Positions 34,106 through 46,405 of a stretch of 64,000 nt of DNA are shown one piece after another. Each line of letters starts with the position of its first letter. Position 1 is the first letter of the stretch. Both the position numbers and the translations under genes were made by a program. This stretch comes from Parietaria judaica. Taxonomy: Eukaryota > Streptophyta > Magnoliopsida > Rosales > Urticaceae. The notes under the pieces were generated by a model. It was not told the origin of the DNA. It saw nothing but the letters and a program-made list of their open reading frames with translations, and searched no databases. The stretch is taken from contig OX940866.1 of NCBI GenBank assembly GCA_954871525.1, positions 16,081,001 to 16,145,000 of the forward strand, in the 5' to 3' direction.

Positions 34106-35988
34106 ATTGGTATCAGAGCCATGGTTCAAGGATAAATAATTACGTAATTTAATTAATGGGTTTAAGTACGAATTATTTGATGAATAAAATTAATTATTTA
34201 AAATTGAAATTTTGAATTTCTAGATATTTTAAATATTAATTTAAAATAAGAAAATTACCCGACCCGAAAAATCAGACCGGGTAGTTGGACCGGGCTGCCC
34301 TTGGCAACCCAGCCCGAGAAAGACGCGAACAGGGGCTGCCACTGCAGCCCCAGGTTGTTCGCCAGGGGCAAAGCCCACGGGCCAGGCCCACGTGCAGGGC
34401 CCTCGCCAAGGCCTCTCGGCCGCGGCAGGGGCACCCGAGTGGGCCTAGCGGGCTGGCCGTAGGCCACGCTGCTTGGCAGCGGAATGGGCCTGCAGGCCCA
34501 GCCCGAAGTGCCAGGGCAATGCCCTGGCCTTCCCGAGGGCTGTCCCTGCCCATTCCACGGGCACGTGGGCCCGGGCTTAAGCCCGGAGGGCCCACGTACA
34601 AATTTTTATATGATTCGGATTTTTATTCCGACCCGGATCCCGTGGATTAATTATTAATTATTATTAATGAAATTAATATTTATGAATTAAAATTAATTAT
34701 GATTAATTAATATGAATTAAAATATGGATGTTATTTCCGGATAAATAACATTGTCTTATTTTAATTAATTCATAAAATTAAATATGGATGTTATTTAATA
34801 ATTAAATAACATTGTCTTATTTAATAAATTAAAATATGGATGATAATATTCGAAGAATAATATCATTGTCTTATTTTAATATTTCATAAATAATTATTAA
34901 AGGGCATTAAAATGTTTAATGATAATTCTTAGAGAATAAGTATCATTAATTATAAATATTCATTATAGATATAATTTGTTATAACCTATTTTCATAATCC
35001 TCAAACATAGTGTCTATGTTTAGATCATTATTAATATGTCTATATAGGATAGATATAAATAATAAAGAGTAAATGTAAAAGTGTTAATTATTAGTCGGAA
35101 AAATTTCAAACGTACAATCTTGCCTAAGGAAGAGGGAATCAAAAGTGGGGCCGGTTCACCATCCACTTCTGGGTGACCGGTTAGGACCCCTCCCATCGAC
35201 CTGGAGAGCGTAAGCGTACGTTTTGATCTATCACTACCGACGAAATAATAAACACATTTTTTTAGGGCTTATTTTAAAATTACGTGTCGTAATAAATGAA
35301 GCCAAAATATAAACTTTTAATGTGTCATTAATAGACAGTTTATATAATAAGTTTTTATAACTTAGAAATTAAAAACGTTATTTCCTAAAAACAATGGCAA
35401 GTATAGAATAAAACAAAGGTCTCCATTATTACTGTCACAAGGTCTGCTAACTACACCGCCTTGAGTCACCCTAGTGTGTCCATTCCCTAAGGAAGGTGTG
35501 CTTGTGGGAGGTTTGACACCGTGATAGTTCCAAAAGAATATGGGGACGGAGGAATCTTGGAAATGGACCGCGAGTCACCCTAGAGTGACCATTCCCTAAG
35601 GACGACATTTCCAAGAGGATCCCGAGAACCGAAAATAATGGGTTAAGCTTGCACGGAAGTTGGTGCTTCCCGACCGTCTATGGTGATAGTTAATAATCAT
35701 AGATGACTTTTGTAGTTCTTGTTATGAATATTAATTATGTTTATGACTAAAACTTAGTTTAACCAAACTACACGGTTGATACCGCGAGTCACCCTGGAGT
35801 GACCATGCCACTAAGGACGGCAACGACGTGTACAGTCGGTTAAATTATCACGAAATAGTTAAAGGGTTTATTTAACGTTTTTCCCAGAACATGTTTGCAT
35901 CATGTAACTATTTCAAATAAAATATTTTTTCTAAACATTCTACCTATAATAAAGTTTAATAAGTTTCTTTTTCAATGCCAGTCTAAAA
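34106..35988 (+). other. Copia copy P leader with PBS and GC-rich island
   Basis: The PBS TGGTATCAGAGCC (34108-34120) matches the initiator-Met tRNA 3' end and lies 2 bp after the LTR. About 34255-34600 is strikingly GC-rich with many GGGCC/GGCCC palindromes in an otherwise AT-rich leader. The rest has repeated GAGTCACCCTAG(A/T)GTG blocks (about 35464, 35573, 35786). No supported ORF. Confidence 0.75.
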
Positions 35989-36825
35989 ATGTCAAATCCT
36001 ATCATGTCACTGCTATCGAACAACACTCTCGCCGGAAGTAACTTTCCAAAATGGAAGAGCAACATAAATATTGTCTTGATCAGTGAAAACATACGTTTTG
36101 TTCTCACCGATGAATGTCCCCCTGCACCGGCTGCTAACAGCGCCAGAGGTGTAAAGGAACTCTATGACTCTTGGATTCATGCAAACAATCGTGCTAAGGC
36201 ATATATGCTGGCTAGCATGTCTGATTCACTAAGAGTCAAGCTAGAGGGAAAGGACGCTGCTTATGATATCATGGAATCTCTCCAAGGTATGTATGGAAAG
36301 CAGTCTGAGCAAGCTCAACATGAAGCGACTCGTCGCTACATGAATGCCAAAATAAAACCAGGGACATATGTTCGTGACCATGTCATGAGTATGACCAATT
36401 GGTTTAATGAGGCTGAGCTGCATGGGGCCGTGGTGGATGAGAAATCTCAGATCAGCATCATTCTTAACTCGTTGTCACCTGAGTTCGTTCCATTCACCAG
36501 CAACTACATTATGAAAAAACTAAAATATGGTTTGACACAGTTAATTAATGAGTTGCAAACCTTTGAGGACATCTCGTGTTTGGTCAAGAAGAAATCTGAA
36601 TTGAACGTGATGTTCAAGAAAGGATCTTCTTCCAAAAACTCGAAAATGAAGAAAAGGCCCGGTCCTAAGAAGAAATGGGGGAAGAATTTCCAGCCAAAGA
36701 CAGAAAGCAAGAAAGCTGCTGAGAAAGGAAGATGCTTCCTTTGCAAGGAAAAGGGACATTGGAAAAGAGATTGTCCCAAATTCCATAATGAAAAGAAGAA
36801 TGAAACCGGTGAGTGTCTCACCTGA
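35989..36825 (+). CDS. Copia Gag (copy P)
   Basis: An intact 278-residue Gag. The N-terminus has a capsid-type domain (SNFPKWKSNINIVLISENI). A Lys-rich tail follows, then a zinc knuckle CFLCKEKGHWKRDC (CX2CX4HX4C) near residue 250. Gag packages the element RNA into cytoplasmic virus-like particles. The reading frame stops at TGA soon after the knuckle instead of running into protease. It is the only complete ORF of this copy, and the minus-strand copy retains its counterpart (45026-45865). Confidence 0.85.
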   Translation: MSNPIMSLLSNNTLAGSNFPKWKSNINIVLISENIRFVLTDECPPAPAANSARGVKELYDSWIHANNRAKAYMLASMSDSLRVKLEGKDAAYDIMESLQGMYGKQSEQAQHEATRRYMNAKIKPGTYVRDHVMSMTNWFNEAELHGAVVDEKSQISIILNSLSPEFVPFTSNYIMKKLKYGLTQLINELQTFEDISCLVKKKSELNVMFKKGSSSKNSKMKKRPGPKKKWGKNFQPKTESKKAAEKGRCFLCKEKGHWKRDCPKFHNEKKNETGECLT

Positions 36826-37191
36826 TAAGTTACTTATCACATATTTGTTTTAGAAAGTCTTTTCTCCAAAGATCTAAAACTGAAACATGTGACATTCTTT
36901 GTTTTTCAGCAGCAGCTAAGGAGTGATTGCCGGAAGTCGTCCGAGAGTCTCGGAGATACATAATGGCGTAATAAAGAGGCTCAATTTTTTTTTATTTACT
37001 CATTTATTTAATGTAAGGATCTCATGAAAGGCGGTTTGAAAACCTTTCAATTTTTATTATTCTTAAATAAAATTTATTTTTGATCCTATGCAATATTGAG
37101 TAAATATCTGAGTTCTTTAAACCTTTTATCAAAAGGGTTGATCATAGTGATGATAACACTATAATGGAAATTAAAGACAATACTTAAGTAA
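36826..37191 (+). other. Gag-RT spacer of copy P (protease and integrase absent)
   Basis: Only 366 bp separate gag from the RT region, where a Copia element should encode protease and integrase (about 2 kb). The same shortened spacer occurs in copy M, with matching sequence. A donor-like GGTGAGT just before the gag stop and an acceptor-like TTTGTTTTTCAG at about 36898-36909 could form a small intron. Confidence 0.7.
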
Positions 37192-38960
37192 TTGCTGAAC
37201 CAAGTGACAAAATGTCACAAGTATTTGTCAACAGTGTCTGTTGATGAAGAGAGTGCAGAAACCACGGTCCCAAATCAGAACCAAGAGGTACTCAGACGTA
37301 GTGGGAGGTTCAAAAGACCAGTTGAACGCTACGAGCACACCCAGTTGGAATTTCACCTAGCTGTCACAGACACTAGCATTGAAGATCCCATAGGCTACAA
37401 GCAAGCTATGGTTGATCTTGATAAGGGGGAATGGCAGGAAGCCATGAACCAAGAAATAGAATCAATGGATTCTAATGAAGTCTGGGAACTTGTAGACTTA
37501 CCGGATGGCTTCAAAACCATTGGCTGTAAGTGGGTATACAAGCGAAAGAGAGGAGTGGACGGGAAGGTTGAAACCTTCAAGGCTAGACTAGTGGCAAAGG
37601 GTTTTACCCAGAGGGAAGGTATTGATTTCGATGAGACCTTCGCTCCAGTCGCTAAGTACAAGTCCATCCGGATTCTCATGGCCATAGCCTGTAGTCTCAA
37701 TTACGAGATTTGGCAGATGGACGTCAAAACCGCCTTCCTGAACGGGTACATTGACGAAAACATCTATATGGACCAACCAGAAGGGTTCGTGCAACAGGGT
37801 CAAGAAGGGAAGGTTTGCAGATTACTTAAATCCATTTATGGATTGAAGCAAGCTTCCAGATCCTGGAATCTAAGGTTCGATGAAACCATCAAAACCTATG
37901 GATTCATTCAAAACGTCACTGAGGCCTGCATCTATAAACTCAATGACGAAACCGTGGAATTTTTTTCTTGTTCTGTACGTCGACGATATTCTTCTCATTG
38001 GAAACAGTGTGAAGAAATTATCGGACGTAAAGGCGTGGCTATCTACGCAATTCCAAATGAAGGACGTGGGAAAAGCCAGTTATGTTCTTGGGATCCGTAT
38101 TTTCAGGGATCGCAACAACAGGCTTCTAGCCTTATCTCAAGCAGCTTATATTGATAAGGTGCTTGAACGTTTTGCAATGGCAAACTCCAAGGGAGGTAAT
38201 TTACCGACCAGACATGGAGTGTTCCTCAGCAGGAAACAAAGCCCAACTTCTCCGGAAGAGCAAGATGTGATGAGGCGAATACCCTATGCTTCAGCAGTGG
38301 GAAGTCTGATGTACGCTATGCAGTGTACTAGGCCAGACATCTGTTACGCTGTGGGAATTGTTAGCATATACCAATCCAACCCTGGTATGGCTCACTGGAC
38401 AACAGTGAAGAACATTCTCAAGTATCTTCGGAGAACGAGAGACTATATGTTAGTGTTTTCAGGATCAGAACTGAATCCACTATGATACACTGATTCAGAC
38501 TTTATGTCTGATAGAGACGCGAGAAAATCGACGTCAGGAGCGGTGTACACCCTTGCTGGTGGAGCGATATTATGGAGAAGCGTAAAGCAATCCTGTATCG
38601 CAGATTCCACAATGGAAGCTGAATACGTGGCAGCTTGTGAGGCAGCCAAAGAATCAGTTTGGCTCAAGAATTTCTACATAGAACTGGGAGTTGTTCCAGA
38701 TGTGGATGGGCCCCAAACACTATACTGTGACAACAGTGGTGCGGTGGCAAATTCTAAAGAGCCCAGAGATCATAACAAGGCAAAACTATAGAACGTAAAT
38801 ACCATCTCATAAGAGAAATAGTGCGTCGTGGCGACGTGAGGGTTGTGAAAATAGCTTCGAAAGACAATCTGGCTGATCCATTCACCAAGACGTTGCCAGA
38901 GAAAATATTCAGGAGGCATCTGGAAAGTATGGGTCTGAAAGACATGGGTCATCTTCTTTA
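37192..38960 (+). pseudogene. Copia RT-RNase H (copy P), frameshifted
   Basis: Reverse transcriptase and RNase H regions of Ty1/Copia type: WVYKRKRGVDGKVETFKARL, FAPVAK, QMDVKTAFLNG, then the YVDD catalytic box (LVLYVDDILLIG). The RNase H part has STMEAEYVAACEA and ADPFTKTLPEK. Lesions: a shift in a T-run at about 37962-37969, a TGA near 38483 in place of Gly, and a shift near 38785. No protease or integrase motifs. The plus strand reads into a purine-rich tract just before the 3' LTR. Confidence 0.85.
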
Positions 38961-38976
38961 AGTACAAGTGGGAGAT
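38961..38976 (+). other. Polypurine tract of copy P
   Basis: AAGTACAAGTGGGAGAT, ending directly before the 3' LTR TGTTGG, is the plus-strand primer site. Confidence 0.6.
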
Positions 38977-41707
38977 TGTTGGACATATGTGTCCTTAAAC
39001 AAGATAGTTTATCCATTTGTAAAAGATTATGACAAGTCGTTGAATAAAGATGATGCTTATTATGATAATCTTATTATAGTTTCTGGTAGAGTAAAATAGA
39101 ATGTTTGATTCCTTAGTTCATAAAGGATGCAATTATGTTATTATTATCACAACAGAGTCAATGTGAGGATGAATTAATAATCATAATAAATGAACTTATA
39201 ATGTCCGTGACCGGATCAACTGGGTGACTAAGTGATAATCCTATTCTGGATTTTGTGTGTGTCACACTCACTAGAAGTGCATTAAGTATGAAGTGTCTTC
39301 ATACTGGACTGGACCTGACTTAAACTCCGGAAGTTATCATATAAGACCGTCACTAATAACTTGGAGTTGAGTCACTAGTAGATGATCAAATGGATATTCG
39401 ATCTAAGTCCTGAGTGATCTTGAGTCCAAGCTGCTGGCTTGATTGTTCTTTGATTTAACCGTTAAAGAACACGAAATATTACCGCTGTTCCCAACACTAT
39501 TATTTTGGGAACATGATAGTCAGCAGTAAGGGTAGCTTGGTCATAGATATGGGCATCACACAGCTCTCTTCAGAGTGACGATGATTCCCTTGATTGTCGG
39601 TGGTGAGAAGTGAGAGGTATCCGTGCGCAACTTATGAATCGAAACCATAAGTGGGTCACTCATAATATTACTGACTGAGTCAAGGATGAAACTGCAATGA
39701 GGGGCATAACGGTAGAAACCGCCTGCTCGTGTGTGGATCATCAAGTGAAAGATCAATAACCCGAATTTGATTGTATCAATGGACACCCTGCTGTTATAAA
39801 GGGAATAATATATACCGTATCACTAAAGAGTGCAGCCTCGGGTCTATAGTGGAATCACTTCGAGGTTTGACGAACAACTAGCAGTTCGTTGGAGCTTAAG
39901 TGATACGGGTCCATGGTCCCCAGGATAGCTCCGTAACGGATGATACGTACGTGATTAAAATAGATTCTGGATAATGTTTAATCATTTGGCTTGACTTATA
40001 AAACTGAAAGGTCTGTAGCAGACGTCAGATAGTTTTATCGTTAGCGTGGCAAAAGTACCATATTTTGGTACACGAAATTAACTGATAAAAGAAATTTAGA
40101 ATTTAGATTTTCTATCAACACCATGTTGTTGGAAATTAAATTCTAAGCAACTTTGCTTTTTGAACCGAGTCATTTCGACTTACGGTTAGTGATTTATGGA
40201 TTTTCTAAGTTTATGATCGGTTCGATAAACTTTGAAATTAAATCACATGTCACGAATTTAAATGATGGTGTGGCACCATGACATTTTAATGTGTGATATT
40301 GAGATCAGGAAATATTAATATAATTTAATTATTTGGATTTAATTATTAATATGTTATTAATAATTAATTAATAATTAATAGATTTATATTAATAAATAAA
40401 AATATATTTTTATATATTGTTACATGTGTAAATTCGAATTAGGGTTTGGTGATAACAAACCCTAGCTAAATTCGAATCTATGAATTGAAGATTTTTATTT
40501 TTGCGGCATAAGTACCTATTGTTTGGTATTTTGGCAAAAACCCTAAAATCAATTTAATCCATTGGATCGGTTGTGATTTAATATCAACCGTTGGATTGAG
40601 ATAATTGATTTGAAACCTAATGTAATTCGAAATTGAAACTTGGTGACCAAGTTTAGGTATTTCGAATTTGCTTAATTAATTATGTCCGTTGGATCGGTTT
40701 TGAGATTTTATCTTTAACCGTCGGATTAGAAATTAATTAATATTATATATATGATATATAATTCGAATAATATTGTGGATAAGAGTTCGAATTAGGGTTT
40801 TGTAAAACCCTAGGGTATTTGACTTTATCCCTAATTGATTTGATCCATTGGATTGGTTTAAGATTTATTTTTAACCATTGGATCTAGATAATCATCATCA
40901 AATTCGAATTTAAATATATATATATAATATAATTCGAATATTTATAATATGATGATAAGATTAAATTTTTGATCTTATCTTGTATAATTATTTAATTAAA
41001 TCCCTGATTAATTATATCCATTGGATTTAGATGAGATTGAATTTGGACCATTGGATTGAAATAATTAATTATATTTAATTAATAGAATTCGAATAATGGG
41101 AGGGAAAATCTCCAATTCGGTTACGGTTTGAGCCTATAAATAGGAGGCTCATTCTACACATTTTTCACACCTTTCCCCAGAGAAAAATTCGAACTCTCCC
41201 TCTTCCTCAGGGTCTGCGAATTTTCTCTCTGATCTCTCTTTTGTGGTTCGGTTTAGGAGACTATTTCTCCGGAAACTTAAAAAGAACCATCAGTTAAAAT
41301 TTTGCGACGGAGTCCTGCCGGCGAAGCCCACGCTTCGGTACGAGGATTCCAGGAGAATATCCCGGAAGATCACGGGAGTTTCCCTCAGCACTGGCGGAGC
41401 CCTGCCCGATTCAGAACGCGCAGCCAGAAGTCGTCAATTGAGGTACGGCCTTATGCATTGGGTTAATAAATGCAACCAATTACTGCTTTCTATTTATTTC
41501 CTATTATGACTAGATTATTAATAATGATTTATGAATATTAAATTACATAATATTTATCAAATCTTGGGATATGGATATTATCCGATATTCGGACCGTTAT
41601 ACGGATAACAAGTTTTCCGCTTTAAAATAATTTTTAAATGTTACCCGGACGGTCTGGAGGTACAATTCGTGATAATTTTCAAGGAATCCGAGACGTGATT
41701 CCCAACA
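38977..41707 (+). mobile_element. Copia copy P, complete 3' LTR (2,731 bp)
   Basis: Bounded by TGTTGGACATATG and GATTCCCAACA. The promoter TATAAATA is at 41134-41141. It is unusually long for a Copia LTR. It contains an 88-codon ORF in the transcribed part (41243-41509, also in the 5' LTR at 33641) and a 76-codon antisense ORF in U3. Neither resembles a known protein. The right side abuts copy M LTR sequence at 41708. Confidence 0.85.
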
Positions 41708-42817
41708 CTTTTGCCACGCTAACGATAAAACTATCTGACGTCTGCCACAGACCTTTCAGTTTTATAAGTCAAGCCAAATGATTAAACATTATCCAGAATG
41801 TATTTTAATCACGTACGTATCATTCGTTACGGAGCTATCCTGGGGACCATGGACCCGTATCACTTAAGCTCCAACGAACTGCTAGTTGTTCGTAAAACCT
41901 CGAAGTGATTCCACTATAGACCCGAGGCTGCACTCTTTAGTGATACGGTATATATTATTCCCTTTATAACAGCAGGGTGTCCATTGATACAATCAAATTC
42001 GGGTTATTGATCTTTCACTTGATGATCCACACACGAGCAGGCGGTTTCTACCGTTATGCCCCTCATTGCATTTTCATCCTTGACTCAGTCAGTAATATTA
42101 TGAGTAACCCACTTATGGTTTCGATTCATAAGTTGCGCACGGGTACCTCTCACTTATCACCACCGACAATCAAGGGAATCATCATCACTCTGAAGAGAGC
42201 TGTGTGATGCCCATGTCTATGACCAAGCTACCCTTACTGCTGACTATCATGTTCCCAAAATAATAGTGTTGGGAACAGCGGTAATATTTCGTGTTCTTTA
42301 ACGGTTAAATCAAAGAACAATCAAGCCAGCAGCTTGGACTCAAGATCACTCAGGACTTAGATCGAATATCCATTTGATCATCTACTAGTGACTCAACTCC
42401 AAGTTATCAGTGACGGTCTTATATGATAACTTCCGGAGTTTAAGTCAGGTCCAGTCCAGTATGAAGACACTTCATACTTAATGCACTTCTAGTGAGTGTG
42501 ACACACACAAAATCCAGAATAGGATTGTCACTTAGTCACATTAATGACCTTATACGATTAATGGGTTCCCACCCAGTTAATCAGGTCACGGACATTTTAA
42601 GTTCATTTATTATGATTATTAATTCTTCTTCACATTGACTCTGTTGTGATAATAATTCATAATTGCATCCTTTATGAATTAAGGATCAAACATTCTATTT
42701 TACTCTACCAGAAACTATAATAACATTATCATAATAAGTATCATTTTTATTCAACGACTTGTCATAATCTTTTACAAATGGATAAAATATCTTGTTTAAG
42801 GACACATATGTCCAACA
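41708..42817 (-). mobile_element. Copia copy M, 3' LTR, proximal part
   Basis: Continues the LTR begun at 31565. It starts CTTTTGCCACGC and ends ...ATATGTCCAACA (inverse of the LTR start). CTTTT (41708-41712) may be the surviving half of the target duplication of copy P. The polypurine tract follows at 42818-42837 (inverse). Confidence 0.85.
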
Positions 42818-44666
42818 ATCTCCCACTTGTACTTAAAGAAGATGACCCATGTCTTTCAGACCCATACTCTCCAGATGCCTCCTGAATATTTTCTCTGGCA
42901 ACGTCTTGGTGAATGGATCAGCCATATTTTCTTCCGAAGCTATTTTCACAACCCTCACGTCGCCACGACGCACTATTTCTCTTATGAGATGGTATTTGCG
43001 TTCTATATGTTTCGCCTTGTTATGGTCTCTGGGCTCTTTAGAATTTTCCACCGCACCACTGTTGTCATAGTATAGTGTTTGGGGCCCATCTACATCTGGA
43101 ACAACTCCCAGCTCTATGTAGAAATTCTTGAGCCAAACTGATTCTTTGGCTGCCTCACAAGCTGCCACGTATTCGGCTTACATTGTGGAATCTGCGATAC
43201 AAGATTGCTTTACGCTTCTCCAGAATATCGCTCCACCAGCAAGGGTGAACACTGCTCCCGACGTCGATTTTCTCGCGTCTCTATCAGACATAAAGTCTAA
43301 ATCAGTGTATCCTAGTGGATTCAGTTCTGATCCTGAAAACACTAACATATAGTCTCTCGTTCTCCGAAGATACTTGAGAATGTTCTTCACTGCTGTCCAG
43401 TGAGCCATACCAGGGTTGGATTGGTATATGCTAACAATTCCCACAGCGTAACAGATGTCTGGCCTAGTACACTGCATAGCATACATCAGACTTCCCACTG
43501 CTGAAGTATAGGGTATTCGCCTCATCACATCTTGCTCTTCCGGAGAAGTTGGGCACTGTTTCCTGCTAAGGAACACTCCATGTCTGGTTGGCGAATTACC
43601 ACCCTTGGAGTTTGCCATTGCAAAACGTTCAAGCACCTTATCAATGTAAGCTGCTTGAGATAAGGCTAGAAGCCTGTTGTTGCGATCCCTGAAAATGCGG
43701 ATCCCAAGAACATAACTGGCTTCTCCCATGTCCTTCATTTGGAAATGCGTAGATAGCCACGCCTTCACGTCCGATAATTTCTTCACACTGTTTCCAATGA
43801 GAAGAATATCGTCGACGTACAGAACGAGAAAAATTTCCACGGTTTCGTCATTGAGCTTATAAATGCAGGTCTCAGTGACGTTTTGAATGAATCCATAGGT
43901 TTTGATGGTTTCATCGAACCTTAGATTCCAGGATCTAGAAGCTTGCTTCAATCCATAGATGGATTTGAGTAATCTGCAAACCTTCCCTTCTTGACCCTGT
44001 TGCACGAACCCTTCTGGTTGGTCCATATAGATGTTTTCGTCAAGGTACCCGTTCAGGAAGGCGGTTTTGACGTCCATCTGCCAAATCTCGTAATTGAGAC
44101 TACAGGCTATGGCCATGAGAATCCGGATGGACTTGAACTTAGCGACTGGAGCGAAGGTCTTATCGAAATCAATACCTTCCCTCTGGGTAAAACCCTTTGC
44201 CACTAGTCTAGCCTTGAAGGTTTCAACCTTCCCGTCCACTCCTCTCTTTCGCTTGTATACCCACTTACAGCCAATGGTTTTGAAACCATCTGTTAAGTCT
44301 ACAAGTTCCCAGACTTCATTAGAATCCATTGATTCTATTTCTTGGTTCATGGCTTCCTGCCATTCTCCCTTATCAGTATCAACCATAGCTTGCTTGTAGC
44401 CTATGGGATCTTCAACGCTAGTGTCTGTGACAGCTAGGTGAAATTCCAACTGGGTGTGCTCGTAGCGCTCAACAGGTCTTTTGAACCTCTCCACTACGTT
44501 TGAGTACCCCTTGGTTCTGATTTGGGACCATGGTTTCCGCACTCTCTTCGATAACAGACACTGTTATCGGCGCTGTGACTTTGTCACAAGAACAACATGG
44601 TAATTTACTTACCAATTGTCTTGAGATTTCCATCATAGTAAACTTATTACTATGTTTAGATATCAA
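42818..44666 (-). pseudogene. Copia RT-RNase H (copy M), broken
   Basis: Minus-strand counterpart of 37192-38960, more intact through the polymerase. It has the YVDD box and a continuous frame from about 44542 to 43178. Lesions: a frameshift near 44490 and a TAA at 43175-43177 within the RNase H motif, where the other copy has GAA (STM-E-AEYV). No protease or integrase. ADPFTKTLPEK and the end of the protein follow to 42835. Confidence 0.85.
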
Positions 44667-45025
44667 CCTTTACATTTTAAACAAATTAATGCTAAAGACA
44701 TGTAAAGGTTTATCTATCAATGAAGAGCTCATAAATTTACTCAAGAATTCATGGGATCGAAATAAAAAAAAAACTTTATTAAATAAAACTTAATACTGTT
44801 AAAAAGGTCGAAGGGTTTTCAAATCACCCTTCAACATAGATCCAAACAAGAATTGAGTAAAAAATTAATTGAGTCTCTTCTTCTGCTGCCGATGAGGATC
44901 ACCGAGACTCTCGGATAACTACAGACAATCACTCCTTAGCTGCTGCTGAAAACAAAGAATATCACATATTTCAGTTTTAGATCTTTGGAGATAAAGACTT
45001 TCTAAAACAAATGTGTATTGGAAAC

Positions 45026-45865
45026 TTATCGGGTGAGACACTCACCAGTTTCGTTCTTCTTTTCATTTTGGAATTTGGGACAATCTCTCTTCCAATGTCC
45101 ATTTTCCTTGCAAAGGAAGCATCTTCCTTTCTCAGCGGCTTTCTTGTCTGTAATCTTCGGCTGGAAATTCCTCCCCCATTTTTTCTTAGGACCGGGCCTT
45201 TTCTTCATTCTCGGGTTCTTAAATGAAGATCCTTTCTTGAATGCTATATTCAATTCAGACTTTTTCTTCACCAAACCCGAGATGTCCTCAAAGGTTTGTA
45301 ACTCATTAATCAGCTGTGTCAAACCATATTTCAGTTTGTTCATAATGTAGTTGCTGGTGAATGGAACAAACTCAGGTGACAGCGAATTAAGAATAATGTT
45401 GATCTGAGACTTCTCATCCACCATGGCCCCATGCAGCTCAGCCTCATTAAACCAATTGGTCATGCTCATAACATGGTCACGAACATATGTCCCTGGTTTC
45501 ATTTTGGCAATCATGTAGCGACGAGTCGCTTCATGTTGAGCTTGCTCAGACTGCTTTCCATACATTCCTTGGAGAGATTCCATGATCTCATAAGCAGTGT
45601 CCTTTTGCTCTAACTTAACTCTCAGTGAATCAGACATGCTAGCCAGCATATATGCCTTAGCACGATTGTTTGCATGAATCCAAGAGTCATAGAGTTCCTT
45701 TACACCTCTGGCGCTATTAGCAGCCGGTGCAGGGGGACATTCATCAGTGAGAACAAAGCGTATGTTTTCACTGATCAAGACAGTGTTTATATTGCTCTTC
45801 CATTTTGGAAAGTTACTTCCGGCGAGAGTGTTGTTCGAAAGCAATGACATGATGGGATTCGACAT
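45026..45865 (-). CDS. Copia Gag (copy M)
   Basis: 279 residues, clearly homologous to 35989-36825, with the zinc knuckle CFLCKENGHWKRDC. It differs at scattered positions (for example IAKMKPGT versus NAKIKPGT). It is intact. The short spacer to RT (44667-45025) carries the same deletion as copy P. Confidence 0.85.
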   Translation of the reverse strand: MSNPIMSLLSNNTLAGSNFPKWKSNINTVLISENIRFVLTDECPPAPAANSARGVKELYDSWIHANNRAKAYMLASMSDSLRVKLEQKDTAYEIMESLQGMYGKQSEQAQHEATRRYMIAKMKPGTYVRDHVMSMTNWFNEAELHGAMVDEKSQINIILNSLSPEFVPFTSNYIMNKLKYGLTQLINELQTFEDISGLVKKKSELNIAFKKGSSFKNPRMKKRPGPKKKWGRNFQPKITDKKAAEKGRCFLCKENGHWKRDCPKFQNEKKNETGECLTR

Positions 45866-46405
45866 TTTAGACTGGCATTGAAAAAGAAACTTATTAAACT
45901 TTATTATAGGTAGAATGTTTAGAAAAATATTTTATTTTAAATAGTTACATGATGCAAAAATGTTCATGGGAAAAACGTTAAATAAACCTTTTTAACTATT
46001 TCGTGATAATTTAACCGACTGTACACGTCGTTGCCGTTCTTAGTGGCATGGTCACTCTAGGGTGACTCGCGGTATCAACCGTGTAGTTTGGTTAAACTAA
46101 GTTTTAGTCATAAACTTAATTAATATTCATAACAAGAACTACAAAAGTCCTCTATGATTATTAACTATCACCATAGACGGTCAGGAAGCACCAACTTCCG
46201 TGCAAGCTTAACCCATTATTTTCGGTTCTCGGGATCCTCTTGGAAACGTCGTCCTTAGGGAATGGTCACTCTAGGGTGACTCGCGGTCCTTTTCCAAGAT
46301 TCATCCGTCCCCATATTCTTTTGGAACTATCACGGTGTCAAACCTTCCACAAGCACACCTTCCTTAGGGAATGGACACACTAGGGTGACTCGAGGCGGTG
46401 TGGTT
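45866..46405 (-). other. Copia copy M leader remnant
   Basis: Corresponds to about 35445-35988 of copy P (inverse), with the same GGTGACTCGCGG blocks. Homology ends at about 46405. The rest of the leader, the GC island, the PBS and the first part of the 5' LTR are deleted. Confidence 0.75.

Noticed and set aside
34255..34650. Overlapping ORFs of 70-121 codons in the GC-rich Copia leader
   Set aside because: All frames stay open because of GC-rich composition. They overlap on both strands, have no domain, and sit in an untranslated leader.
38977..41707. Autonomous, currently active Copia element
   Set aside because: Although LTRs look young, copy P has frameshifts and a nonsense codon in RT/RNase H, a truncated 5' LTR, and no protease or integrase.
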